This document shows positions 1 to 7,247 of a stretch of 8,590 nucleotides of DNA, one piece after another. How positions within the stretch are numbered: the first letter of the stretch is position 1; every line of letters begins with the position of its first letter. The notes under the pieces are model-generated. The model did not search any database, was not told the origin of the DNA, and was given only the letters and a program-made list of their open reading frames with translations. The DNA is taken from positions 1 to 8,590 of the forward strand of contig JAHDIA010000233.1 of NCBI GenBank assembly GCA_020631035.1, in the 5' to 3' direction. The stretch is from Chitinophagales bacterium (GTDB lineage Bacteria > Bacteroidota > Bacteroidia > Chitinophagales > UBA2359). The position numbers were made by a program, and so were the translations under genes.

Positions 1-70
1 ATAGTACGAAAAGGCATGGTCAAAATGTTAAGAAATTTATTTTACAGTGTAATAAGTAAAACGAAAAAAA
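1..70. other. AT-rich left edge, no supported gene
   Basis: No gene can be supported here. Two short frames run in from the left edge on the + strand: one stops at TAA 57-59 (18 codons, polar, rich in Lys and Gln) and one at TGA 85-87 (28 codons). The first stops just before the foldback element and could be the tail of a gene lying to the left, but 18 codons cannot be tested. The rest is AT-rich spacer with a run of seven A (64-70). Confidence 0.3.
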
Positions 71-198
71 TAACTCGAGCCATTTGACTTGAGATTTCAC
101 GACCTTCGGCGTCAAAAATGCTCGCCTTAGCCCTGCTAAGACTGCGCTTTTTTCCTTGAATCTCGCAAAATCTCTACTTCAAATTTTGGCTCAACTTA
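71..198. repeat. Imperfect foldback (inverted-repeat) element
   Basis: The two ends are inverted copies of each other. GAGCCA (77-82) pairs with TGGCTC (187-192), TTTGA (83-87) with TCAAA (179-183), and GAGATTT (91-97) with AAATCTC (168-174). Five A (114-118) face six T (148-153). The centre is a perfect CTTAGC-CCT-GCTAAG hairpin (126-140). The match continues imperfectly outside to about 71 and 198 (10 of 12 bases). The core is richer in G+C than the flanks and has no useful reading frame. It resembles a dispersed intergenic palindrome (REP or MITE-like) or a structured RNA. Copies elsewhere in the genome cannot be checked from one window. Confidence 0.55.
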
Positions 199-350
199 TT
201 AATTCCATTTTACTAAGAGGCTACAATCAATCATATAAAAACTCAAAACAGTTAAAAGATTAGACAGCTTGGAAAACGAATGATGAAAAAACACCAACAC
301 ATATTTTCTACCTTCTTTGACCATAAGTGCAAAGAATTGAATGCTTACAA

Positions 351-391
351 GCAAAAAATGGCATCCCGATTCATTGGGATGAGTTTTTTGC
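351..391. terminator. Terminator-like hairpin, probably bidirectional
   Basis: GCAAAAAA (351-358) pairs with TTTTTTGC (384-391), and CATCCCGA (362-369) pairs with TTGGGATG (374-381) through one G-U pair around a TTCA loop. A T-run follows the stem on the + strand and, by symmetry, on the - strand too, so it could stop transcription from both sides. Stems of the ATCCCGA-TTCA-TCGGGAT kind are frequent intergenic terminators in Bacteroidota genomes (recollection of the group, not a search). It covers the ATG codons at 358 and 379 of the next frame, which bears on where gene 1 starts. Confidence 0.65.
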
Positions 392-1509
392 TTGTCCCAT
401 TCACCGCACTTCCTATCAAAAAACAACACTTTCTATTTTATTTTTTTCTTTTGGCTTGGATGGGGTGTGAACCACCATCTGTAGAGTCCAAACTCTATGG
501 AGTCTGGATTGGCAACTACCAATCCGAACTCTATGCCTATCCACTGCCCCAGCTTCTATATTTTGAAGAGAGTAATGCGGGGCAGTGGTTAAGGCAACCC
601 GACTCTTTGCTTAACATCAATTGGGAATGGAGCAATGATATGCTTTTCTTAGACACTTCACAATTTGTGATACAATCTTTTGAAGAAAACAAAATACACT
701 TACAAAAAGACGAGCAAACCTTGGTTTTTCAACGATTGCCATTGAGCAAAATTAGTGATTCCTTGGACATTGCTCAATTGCTCATTGGACATACTTGGGC
801 GAAGCAAACCAATTCCCAAACCCAGCCATTTTACTTTAATGAAACACTGGCTTTGGAACAAGATACATTGTGGATTAAAAGGGATTATTGGTATGATGAT
901 ATTTTTTTAGGAGACGAATTAGAATCTGCTTGTTATGCTTTTCAAACATTTCAAAACCAGCATTTCCTTTTTCAAAGTACACGTACATATAATTGTGACA
1001 GTACATTTATGAATCCCATTCATATACTAACACTTCACGAAGAATCATTCAATACTGTACAATGGGTCAACAAAGCACAACAAGACAGTAAATTTATCAA
1101 AACACATCCTTTCAAAAAAGATCCCAATCATTTTAGACTGTGTAGGGATTTGTATACCGCCCCTTACTACCGCACGCTGACCACTTACCAAGGCAACAAA
1201 CGGGCAATGACTGAACAACTTATTGCCAAATTACCTCAAGAGCTGGACCTTGGCAAACAATCTGGTTACATTACTTTTCGATTTTACATAGATTGCCAAG
1301 GCAATATGGGACGCTTTGATTTACAACAAAGCGATTTGAATTTTGATCCCATCACATTTGATAAAAAAATCATCAAGCATTTATTCACTTCCGTACAAAA
1401 TTTAAAAGACTGGAAAGCGGGAAAAAATGATGAGGGCGAACGACTCGATTGCCACAAATTCATCACCTTCAAAATTGTTGACGAGCAAATTGTCGACATC
1501 CTTCCTTGA
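379..1509 (+). CDS. Hypothetical lipoprotein with TonB-C-like C-terminal region
   Basis: I do not recognise this gene as a named family. The frame is open from ATG 280 (409 aa); I use ATG 379 (376 aa). The stretch encoded by 280-378 is not signal-like and overlaps a terminator hairpin. The sequence KKQHFLFYFFLLAWMGC looks like a lipoprotein signal with a lipobox-like end, Cys at residue 30, which predicts a lipid-anchored envelope protein. An even better signal would begin at the ATC codon at 415, so the start stays open. Residues ~38-121 and ~137-240 each begin with a Gly-x-x-Trp type motif (GVWIGNY, GHTWAKQ) followed by beta-rich sequence, loosely like lipocalin-type domains. Residues ~295-376 (GYITFRFYIDCQGNMGRF, then LKDWKAG and a final FITFKIVDEQI strand) resemble the C-terminal domain of TonB-like proteins, but there is no Pro-rich linker or N-terminal TonB anchor. 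No partner gene is adjacent; the next gene is 315 bp away. Confidence is high that it is a gene, low for any function. Confidence 0.75.
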   Translation: MSFLLVPFTALPIKKQHFLFYFFLLAWMGCEPPSVESKLYGVWIGNYQSELYAYPLPQLLYFEESNAGQWLRQPDSLLNINWEWSNDMLFLDTSQFVIQSFEENKIHLQKDEQTLVFQRLPLSKISDSLDIAQLLIGHTWAKQTNSQTQPFYFNETLALEQDTLWIKRDYWYDDIFLGDELESACYAFQTFQNQHFLFQSTRTYNCDSTFMNPIHILTLHEESFNTVQWVNKAQQDSKFIKTHPFKKDPNHFRLCRDLYTAPYYRTLTTYQGNKRAMTEQLIAKLPQELDLGKQSGYITFRFYIDCQGNMGRFDLQQSDLNFDPITFDKKIIKHLFTSVQNLKDWKAGKNDEGERLDCHKFITFKIVDEQIVDILP

Positions 1510-1824
1510 ACTCTATCAATCAAATTAGTGCCATCATTTTACTTACTAATAAAGTGCAAACTAATTTACATATCCTTTATAAAATCAATTATTTACTAAT
1601 TTTTCCAGGCTGTAAATAGTAAGTTTTTAAAGTATAAAAACTTACTATTCAACAAATAAGCCTACATTTATATCTGGTCAAAAATGTAATTATCTCAAAA
1701 TTTTACAAAAACTAACAATGTGTTTCCCCCGTACAATCAAGCACCTACAAAACAAAATGGAAAATAATATATATTTTTCGTTAACCCTCATCCCCCCCTC
1801 CGATGTACCAAACACAGACAACTA
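1510..1824. other. Regulatory-looking AT-rich spacer upstream of the adhesin gene
   Basis: This 315-bp spacer has no reading frame of interest. It holds a perfect 15-bp dyad (1615-1649), three TTACTAWT boxes at 1543, 1593 and 1642 spaced 50 and 49 bp apart, and a pyrimidine-rich leader with a run of seven C (1792-1798). TAtaTTTT near 1770 resembles a Bacteroidota -7 element, but no TTG or TTTG lies at a proper distance upstream, so I do not call a promoter. No classic terminator follows the gene ending at 1509 unless the dyad plays that role. Confidence 0.5.
1615..1649. promoter_or_regulatory. Perfect 15-bp dyad with 5-nt loop
   Basis: AATAGTAAGTTTTTA (1615-1629) and TAAAAACTTACTATT (1635-1649) are exact reverse complements separated by AAGTA. 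The stem is AT-rich with only two G-C pairs, so it is a poor intrinsic terminator by energy. It may be an operator for a dimeric regulator of the large gene starting at 1825, or a weak bidirectional terminator. The symmetry is read directly; the role is inferred. Confidence 0.55.
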
Positions 1825-4800
1825 ATGAATTCTACCCCAGAGAACTCATGCTACTGTAAGGTGCTATCGTTCAAAATACTTGTTTGTTTAATTTCTTTTT
1901 TATGTACTGTACCATTACATTCTCAATGTGAGAATACACAGAAAATCAGCGATACCCAAGGTAATTTATTGGGTATGTTTGCCAATCACAACAACTTTGG
2001 TCGAGCAGTTGCCAATCTAGGCGATTTTGACGGAGATGGCATAGCTGATTTAATTGTCTCTTCAAAAGATGCTGCTGGCTCTGGTTCTGGTGGACTCTAC
2101 CTCTTACTTCTCAATCCCAATGGCACAGTCAAAAGTGAACAACAAATTACAGCTAGTCAAGGCGGACTGCCATTCATTCCCGACCTTATGAATTTATTTG
2201 CTACATCCATTACAGCCATTGGAGATTTAGATGACAATGGTGTAATGGACATTGCTGCTGGTGCGCACATACATGAAGATGGAGGCACCCGCAAAGGAAT
2301 CATTGACATTCTATTGTTAAATGCAGATGGAACTGTCAAGTCTCACCAAAGAATAAGTGATGCCCAAGGTGGTCTAAATGCTACCTTGGAAGATGATGAC
2401 TATTTTGGTATATCCATTGCCAATCTTGGAGATTTGGATTTTGATGGCGTCAATGACATTGCCATAGGAGCCAATCTGGATGACGATGGTGGCACCAACA
2501 GAGGTGCCGTACACATTCTCTGTTTAAATCCAGATGGAACTGTAAAAACAGAACAAAAAATTAGCGACACTCAAGGAGGTTTGCCTTACCAACTCGCAGA
2601 TGAAGATCAATTCGGCTCTTCTGTTTCGGCTCTTGGAGATGTCGATGGAGATGGTATCTTGGATATGGCAGTTGGTGCAGAATGGGATGCCAACAACAGC
2701 CGAAAAGGTGAAATTTACATTCTATTTTTAAATACAGATGGTTCTGTTAAAGATGCTCAAAAAATTACAGAAGGACAAGGTGGACTCACAGCAATTATTG
2801 ACAGCAGTGACCATTTTGGAACTGCATTGGCCGATTTGGGAGACTTAGACGGAGATGGCATCCCCGATTTAATGGTGGGTGCTTATGGAGACGACGATGG
2901 TGGCAATGCCAAAGGAGCTGTTTATGTACTTTTATTAAATAGTGATGGTAGTGTAAAAGCCGAACAAAAAATTAGTGAAACCGAAGGCGGCTTGGTTGCC
3001 GATTTAAACATTGGTAGCTTATTTGGAACTTCTATTGCCAATTTAGGAGATTTAGATGGAGATGGAAAATACAATATCGCTGTTGGTGCCAAACTCGACG
3101 ATGATGGTGGCAACGGACGGGGTGCTGTTTATTTGTTTGAGATGAGGATTACAGACGAAAATGAAATCACCGTTTGTTCTGAAATTCCCAGCATCAATAA
3201 CCAAATAGAAGAAGACATAAGTAGCTGTCTTGGTGGCAATATTCCCACCATCAACAATGTGGCATTTGATTTATATAGCACCAATGGTTCTTCTAATTTT
3301 GATGGAGCAGAAATTGGTGTTTTTCAATGGCAAATCAGCTATGATGGCAATACTTGGGAAGACATTCCAAATGCCCTAAGTTTGAATATGAATGCAAGCA
3401 TTGCTTTTACTGGAGAAGACACCTATTTTAGAAGAGTATATGTATATCCGTGTACAGGCGAAATCAGCTACTCTAATGAAATCTTGATTACTCAAAGTGG
3501 CATTGCTCCAGAAGTAAGCATATTGCCCATGCATTATTGTCCAAGCGATGGCGCAACTGCCGTCATTGAAACAAATGTTACTGGCGGAACTCCTCCCTAT
3601 TCTTACGAGTGGCTTTCTCCTATTGCTCTAAGTGCTTCTGACATTGCCAATCCAACAGTCAATTTTGGCTTTCAAGATATTTATACCCTAATTGTTACAG
3701 ATGCCGATGGATGTACAGCAAAAGCTGATGCCATTATGATTCCCATACAAGCCGATGCAGGAAGTGCAATCACTTACATTTGTGAATCAGGCAATGTTGA
3801 ACTTGGAGGTCCACCCATTACCAGTCCCGATCCCATTGCTTACACTTGGTCTCCTAGTACAGGATTGAGTTGTAGCGACTGCCCCAACCCCATTGCCAGT
3901 CCTGCTAACACGACTACTTATACCCTTAGCATTGAAGATGCCAATGGGTGTAGTAACAGTGACGAAATCACAGTAGATGTAAACAATTATAAAGCAGATG
4001 TTGGTGAGGATATTTATGTTTGTCGTGGAACCGATGTCAGCATTGGCACAGCTGCTGTCCCCAATATTTTTTATGGCTGGGCTCCAGGTGCCTTCATTGA
4101 TTCCCAAACCATTGCCCAACCCACATTTTTTAGTGGTGTAATCCCCAATCCTAACCCTTTTGAATATACCCTCACAGCTTTTGATACCTATAATGAAGAC
4201 TGTTATTCCGTTGACACCCTACTTGCCCATGTTGTTTGGGCAGATGCAGGAGCCGACGATACCATTTGTGCTTATGAGCCTGTACAAATCGGTACCCCCG
4301 ATTGTTGCAATGGACAGGCTACTTACAAATGGACTGTCATTTCAGGGGATGAAACCAATAGTTTTTATGATCCAACAACAGGGACGTTTTCAGATACTTC
4401 CAATAAACCACAACCCTATGTATTTCCTCAAAATTGTGGATATGCTCACTATCAAGTCGAAGTGAGTTGGGGACCCAATGCAGACAATTCTGGAGGAGCC
4501 ATTTGTACCGACGACAGAGTAGTAGAACATTGCTGCGTTAGTGGTGATGTCTGTACAGTTGTAGATGCCAACTTTATCAATGAGGTAGATTGTAAATTGG
4601 GGACAATAGGAACCCTTTTTGACATTCCATTGAGCAACGAATTTTGGACATTTTCCTGGTCACCTACTACCAATTTAAGTTGTTCCGACTGCCCCAATCC
4701 AGAATTAATAGAAGCAGTGACCGAAGACATTACCTACACCTTTAATTATTATAGCAAAATTGACTCTACTCTTGACTGTTATATGGAAATTGACGTATAT

Positions 4801-6918
4801 GATTCTGCTACAGGCACCCCCCAACCCATTGCCCAAGGTGGTGTTGTCTGCAATGGCAATGGAGTACCCTTAGGCAATGAGCCTGTTATTGGATGGGTTT
4901 ATGAATGGTCGCCTAGTACTGGATTGGATGATACCTCAAGTTCTAACCCCATTGCCACTCCCGAATCTTCTACGGAGTATACCCTGGTGGTGTACGATGA
5001 GATGACCCAATGTAGAAGCGATACAGTTAAGGTATTGGTTACTGTACTAGAATTACCAGGGGTGACTGGCGGTGATTTTAGCACATGTGAAGGTGAAACT
5101 GTTACACTTGGTACGCCTGGCAATCCCAATTACACCTATGCTTGGTCCCCCGAAACAGGTTTAGACAATCCCAATATTGCCCAACCTACTGTGACCATTA
5201 GCGAACCCATTAGCTATACTTTAACAGTGACAAGCTCGAATGGCTGTATTTATCAAGAGGATGTTGAGATTCTAATTTTAAGCAATTACAATATTGTCAC
5301 TGAAGATATTACAATTTGTGAAGGAGAAAGCAGTATACTTAGTGCCAGTGTTTCAGATGTTGTAAACGAAGAATTAATTTATAGTTGGTCGCCTACTACA
5401 GGATTGAGCGATCCCAACAGTGCCACTACCCTAGTTTCAGAACTGAGTGCAACAACAACATATACTGTCACAGTCACTTCATCAAGTGGCAATTGTAGTA
5501 CTTCTTCAGAGGTAAGTGTCAATTTTGCTCCACTTCCACAATTAGAATTAGACGAGCTAAATAAGTGCTCTGATTCGGTTAGTCTAGGTACCAATCCTCA
5601 AACTGATTTTATATACAGTTGGATGCCTATTGATGGCTTGAGTAATCCCAATGGTGCCAACCCTAATGCATTTCCAAGTACCAATACAACGTACACCCTA
5701 AGCATTGTAGATGACAATGGCTGCTTCAATCATTTTGAACAAAATGTCAATGTTTTATCTCCTCCAATAGATGCTGGAAATGATGTAGTGATTTGTGAAG
5801 GAGAAAGCATCAATATTGGTGGATTGGCTTCAGAAGAAGGGGTCGATTATATTTGGTCGCCCTCTACTGGATTGAGCAATCCCAATAGTGCCCAAACAAT
5901 GGTCCAAGCAGAAGAAACAACGACCTATACCTTGAGTGCCGTTGGAGCAGATGGCTGTATCTCTATAGATACTGTTCGCATCACTGTCATACCAAAGGCT
6001 GACATTCCACCACTGCTCTCATATATTGTACTCTGTGCTGATGAGTGTCAAAACATTGGTATTTCCAACAATAACAATTACACTTATCAGTGGTTACCAG
6101 CCGACGCTGTTGACGATCCAACCGCATCACAAACAAGCATTTGCCCAAGTGATGATGTTAGCCTTTCTTTGATCATCACTGATCCCGAAACTGGCTGTAG
6201 TCAAATACAAACAATGGAAGTTTTTGTCATCACAGAAGGAAGTTGTCGCCCTGCCCTACCGATTTACGATTTGTCTTTACAAAAAAGTGTAGACAATAGT
6301 ATAGCCAACATTGATTCTGATGTAACTTTTACTTTGACCATTTACAATGAAGGGGATGAAGTCGCAACAGCTATAGAAGTAACAGATGTTTTGCCAAGTG
6401 CTTTCACTTATGTAAGCGATGACAGCAATGGAGCCTATGACAATGGAACAGGAATCTGGTCTATCGACTCCCTAGCAGTGGGCGATTCTACAAGTATTGA
6501 TATTACAACAACAGCAACAGAATTTGGAGTATTTACCAACACAGCCGAAATTTCTAATATGAATGAACCAGATGCGGATTCAACCCCCAACAACAATGAG
6601 CCATTAGAAGACGACATAGACAATGTCTGTGTAAGTATACCTATCGAGATTTGCAATACAACACCCATTGATGTCAACATCATTGCGCCACCCAATTATA
6701 CCAACTACCAATGGTACAACAATGGCGTTTTAATAAATGGAGAAAGCAGTCAAACATTCAATGCAACTGCCCCAGGTGTTTACACCTATACAGTAGACGG
6801 AGTAGATCCAGGTGATTGTTCGGGCGAGTTGTGTTGCCCTGTTGTCATTGAACAGGTAGCTTGTTGTCCCAACAATCAATGTATACCCATCAATGTAAGC
6901 ATTACACCTAACAATTAA
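1825..6918 (+). CDS. Large secreted FG-GAP / PKD-like multidomain adhesin-type protein
   Basis: This 1697-aa protein is built for the cell surface or outside. Residues 1-33 are a signal peptide (hydrophobic FKILVCLISFLCTVPLHS, probable cleavage before Gln34), which supports ATG 1825. Residues ~38-441 hold six FG-GAP/integrin-alpha-type repeats of 67-69 aa, with Phe at 58, 125, 194, 263, 331 and 400, each followed by a Ca-binding DxDxDGxxD-type loop; repeat 2 has DLDDNGVMD and repeat 6 ends in Asn (DLDGDGKYN). Residues ~450-560 form an Ig-like domain (QWQISYDGNTW). Eleven PKD/Ig-like modules follow, with their marker Trp at 596, 675, 752, 836, 945, 1028, 1107, 1188, 1266, 1344 and 1423; the common form is Y-x-W-S-P-x-T-G-L-S-x-P-N, then TTTYTL and GC. 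Residues ~1482-1600 match DUF11 (DLSLQKSVDN, then DADSTPNN). Residues 1602-1697 are a last Ig-like domain with a Cys-rich end. No typical Por/type IX sorting domain is visible at the C-terminus. In known families such modules mediate Ca-dependent binding to proteins or glycans; the ligand here is unknown. Two 95-bp-spaced terminator hairpins follow within 170 bp. Confidence 0.9.
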   Translation: MNSTPENSCYCKVLSFKILVCLISFLCTVPLHSQCENTQKISDTQGNLLGMFANHNNFGRAVANLGDFDGDGIADLIVSSKDAAGSGSGGLYLLLLNPNGTVKSEQQITASQGGLPFIPDLMNLFATSITAIGDLDDNGVMDIAAGAHIHEDGGTRKGIIDILLLNADGTVKSHQRISDAQGGLNATLEDDDYFGISIANLGDLDFDGVNDIAIGANLDDDGGTNRGAVHILCLNPDGTVKTEQKISDTQGGLPYQLADEDQFGSSVSALGDVDGDGILDMAVGAEWDANNSRKGEIYILFLNTDGSVKDAQKITEGQGGLTAIIDSSDHFGTALADLGDLDGDGIPDLMVGAYGDDDGGNAKGAVYVLLLNSDGSVKAEQKISETEGGLVADLNIGSLFGTSIANLGDLDGDGKYNIAVGAKLDDDGGNGRGAVYLFEMRITDENEITVCSEIPSINNQIEEDISSCLGGNIPTINNVAFDLYSTNGSSNFDGAEIGVFQWQISYDGNTWEDIPNALSLNMNASIAFTGEDTYFRRVYVYPCTGEISYSNEILITQSGIAPEVSILPMHYCPSDGATAVIETNVTGGTPPYSYEWLSPIALSASDIANPTVNFGFQDIYTLIVTDADGCTAKADAIMIPIQADAGSAITYICESGNVELGGPPITSPDPIAYTWSPSTGLSCSDCPNPIASPANTTTYTLSIEDANGCSNSDEITVDVNNYKADVGEDIYVCRGTDVSIGTAAVPNIFYGWAPGAFIDSQTIAQPTFFSGVIPNPNPFEYTLTAFDTYNEDCYSVDTLLAHVVWADAGADDTICAYEPVQIGTPDCCNGQATYKWTVISGDETNSFYDPTTGTFSDTSNKPQPYVFPQNCGYAHYQVEVSWGPNADNSGGAICTDDRVVEHCCVSGDVCTVVDANFINEVDCKLGTIGTLFDIPLSNEFWTFSWSPTTNLSCSDCPNPELIEAVTEDITYTFNYYSKIDSTLDCYMEIDVYDSATGTPQPIAQGGVVCNGNGVPLGNEPVIGWVYEWSPSTGLDDTSSSNPIATPESSTEYTLVVYDEMTQCRSDTVKVLVTVLELPGVTGGDFSTCEGETVTLGTPGNPNYTYAWSPETGLDNPNIAQPTVTISEPISYTLTVTSSNGCIYQEDVEILILSNYNIVTEDITICEGESSILSASVSDVVNEELIYSWSPTTGLSDPNSATTLVSELSATTTYTVTVTSSSGNCSTSSEVSVNFAPLPQLELDELNKCSDSVSLGTNPQTDFIYSWMPIDGLSNPNGANPNAFPSTNTTYTLSIVDDNGCFNHFEQNVNVLSPPIDAGNDVVICEGESINIGGLASEEGVDYIWSPSTGLSNPNSAQTMVQAEETTTYTLSAVGADGCISIDTVRITVIPKADIPPLLSYIVLCADECQNIGISNNNNYTYQWLPADAVDDPTASQTSICPSDDVSLSLIITDPETGCSQIQTMEVFVITEGSCRPALPIYDLSLQKSVDNSIANIDSDVTFTLTIYNEGDEVATAIEVTDVLPSAFTYVSDDSNGAYDNGTGIWSIDSLAVGDSTSIDITTTATEFGVFTNTAEISNMNEPDADSTPNNNEPLEDDIDNVCVSIPIEICNTTPIDVNIIAPPNYTNYQWYNNGVLINGESSQTFNATAPGVYTYTVDGVDPGDCSGELCCPVVIEQVACCPNNQCIPINVSITPNN

Positions 6919-6960
6919 ATTATAAAATATGCAGATGGCATAATATATTTTTCAGATCAG

Positions 6961-6993
6961 AAATCACCGTTCCCCAACGGTGCGGTGATTTTA
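6961..6993. terminator. Terminator-like hairpin, repeat unit 1
   Basis: AAATCACCG (6961-6969) pairs with CGGTGATTT (6983-6991), followed by TA. It lies 42 bp after the stop codon at 6918 and is the first likely stop for the adhesin transcript. A competing fold exists here: CACCGTT and AACGGTG are also perfect complements around CCCC. The U-tract is short (TTTTATTT). Confidence 0.6.
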
Positions 6994-7055
6994 TTTAAAC
7001 GAATATCATAAGTAATTTTAAATATGCAGATGGCATAGTATATTTTTCAGGTCAG

Positions 7056-7089
7056 AAAATCACCGTTCCCCAAGGGTGCGGTGATTTTA
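7056..7089. terminator. Terminator-like hairpin, repeat unit 2
   Basis: AAAATCACCG (7056-7065) pairs with CGGTGATTTT (7079-7088), a 10-bp stem, with a possible inner CCC/GGG pairing in the loop. A on one side and T on the other make it symmetric, so it could act on both strands. Confidence 0.6.
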
Positions 7090-7151
7090 TTCAAACGAAC
7101 ATCATAAGTAATTTTAAATATGCAGATAGCATAGTATATTTTTTAGGTCAG

Positions 7152-7185
7152 AAAATCACCGTTCCCCAAGGGTGCGGTGATTTTA
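7152..7185. terminator. Terminator-like hairpin, repeat unit 3
   Basis: The hairpin is identical to that of unit 2: AAAATCACCG (7152-7161) pairs with CGGTGATTTT (7175-7184). Confidence 0.6.
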
Positions 7186-7247
7186 TTCAAACGAACATCA
7201 TAAGTAATTTTAAATATGCAGATAGCATAATATATTTTTTAGGTCAG

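Noticed and set aside
71..198. tRNA or rRNA fragment
   Set aside because: The foldback has no cloverleaf arms, no TTCGA T-loop and no rRNA signature that I can see.
199..429. 76-aa frame on the - strand
   Set aside because: It crosses the 351-391 hairpin and overlaps the lipoprotein signal region of gene 1, with no recognisable protein features.
3787..4119. 110-aa frame on the - strand
   Set aside because: It lies wholly antisense to the PKD-like modules and arises from their codon pattern.
4160..4465. 101-aa + strand frame inside the adhesin gene
   Set aside because: It is an out-of-frame shadow of a gene whose own frame shows clear domain repeats.
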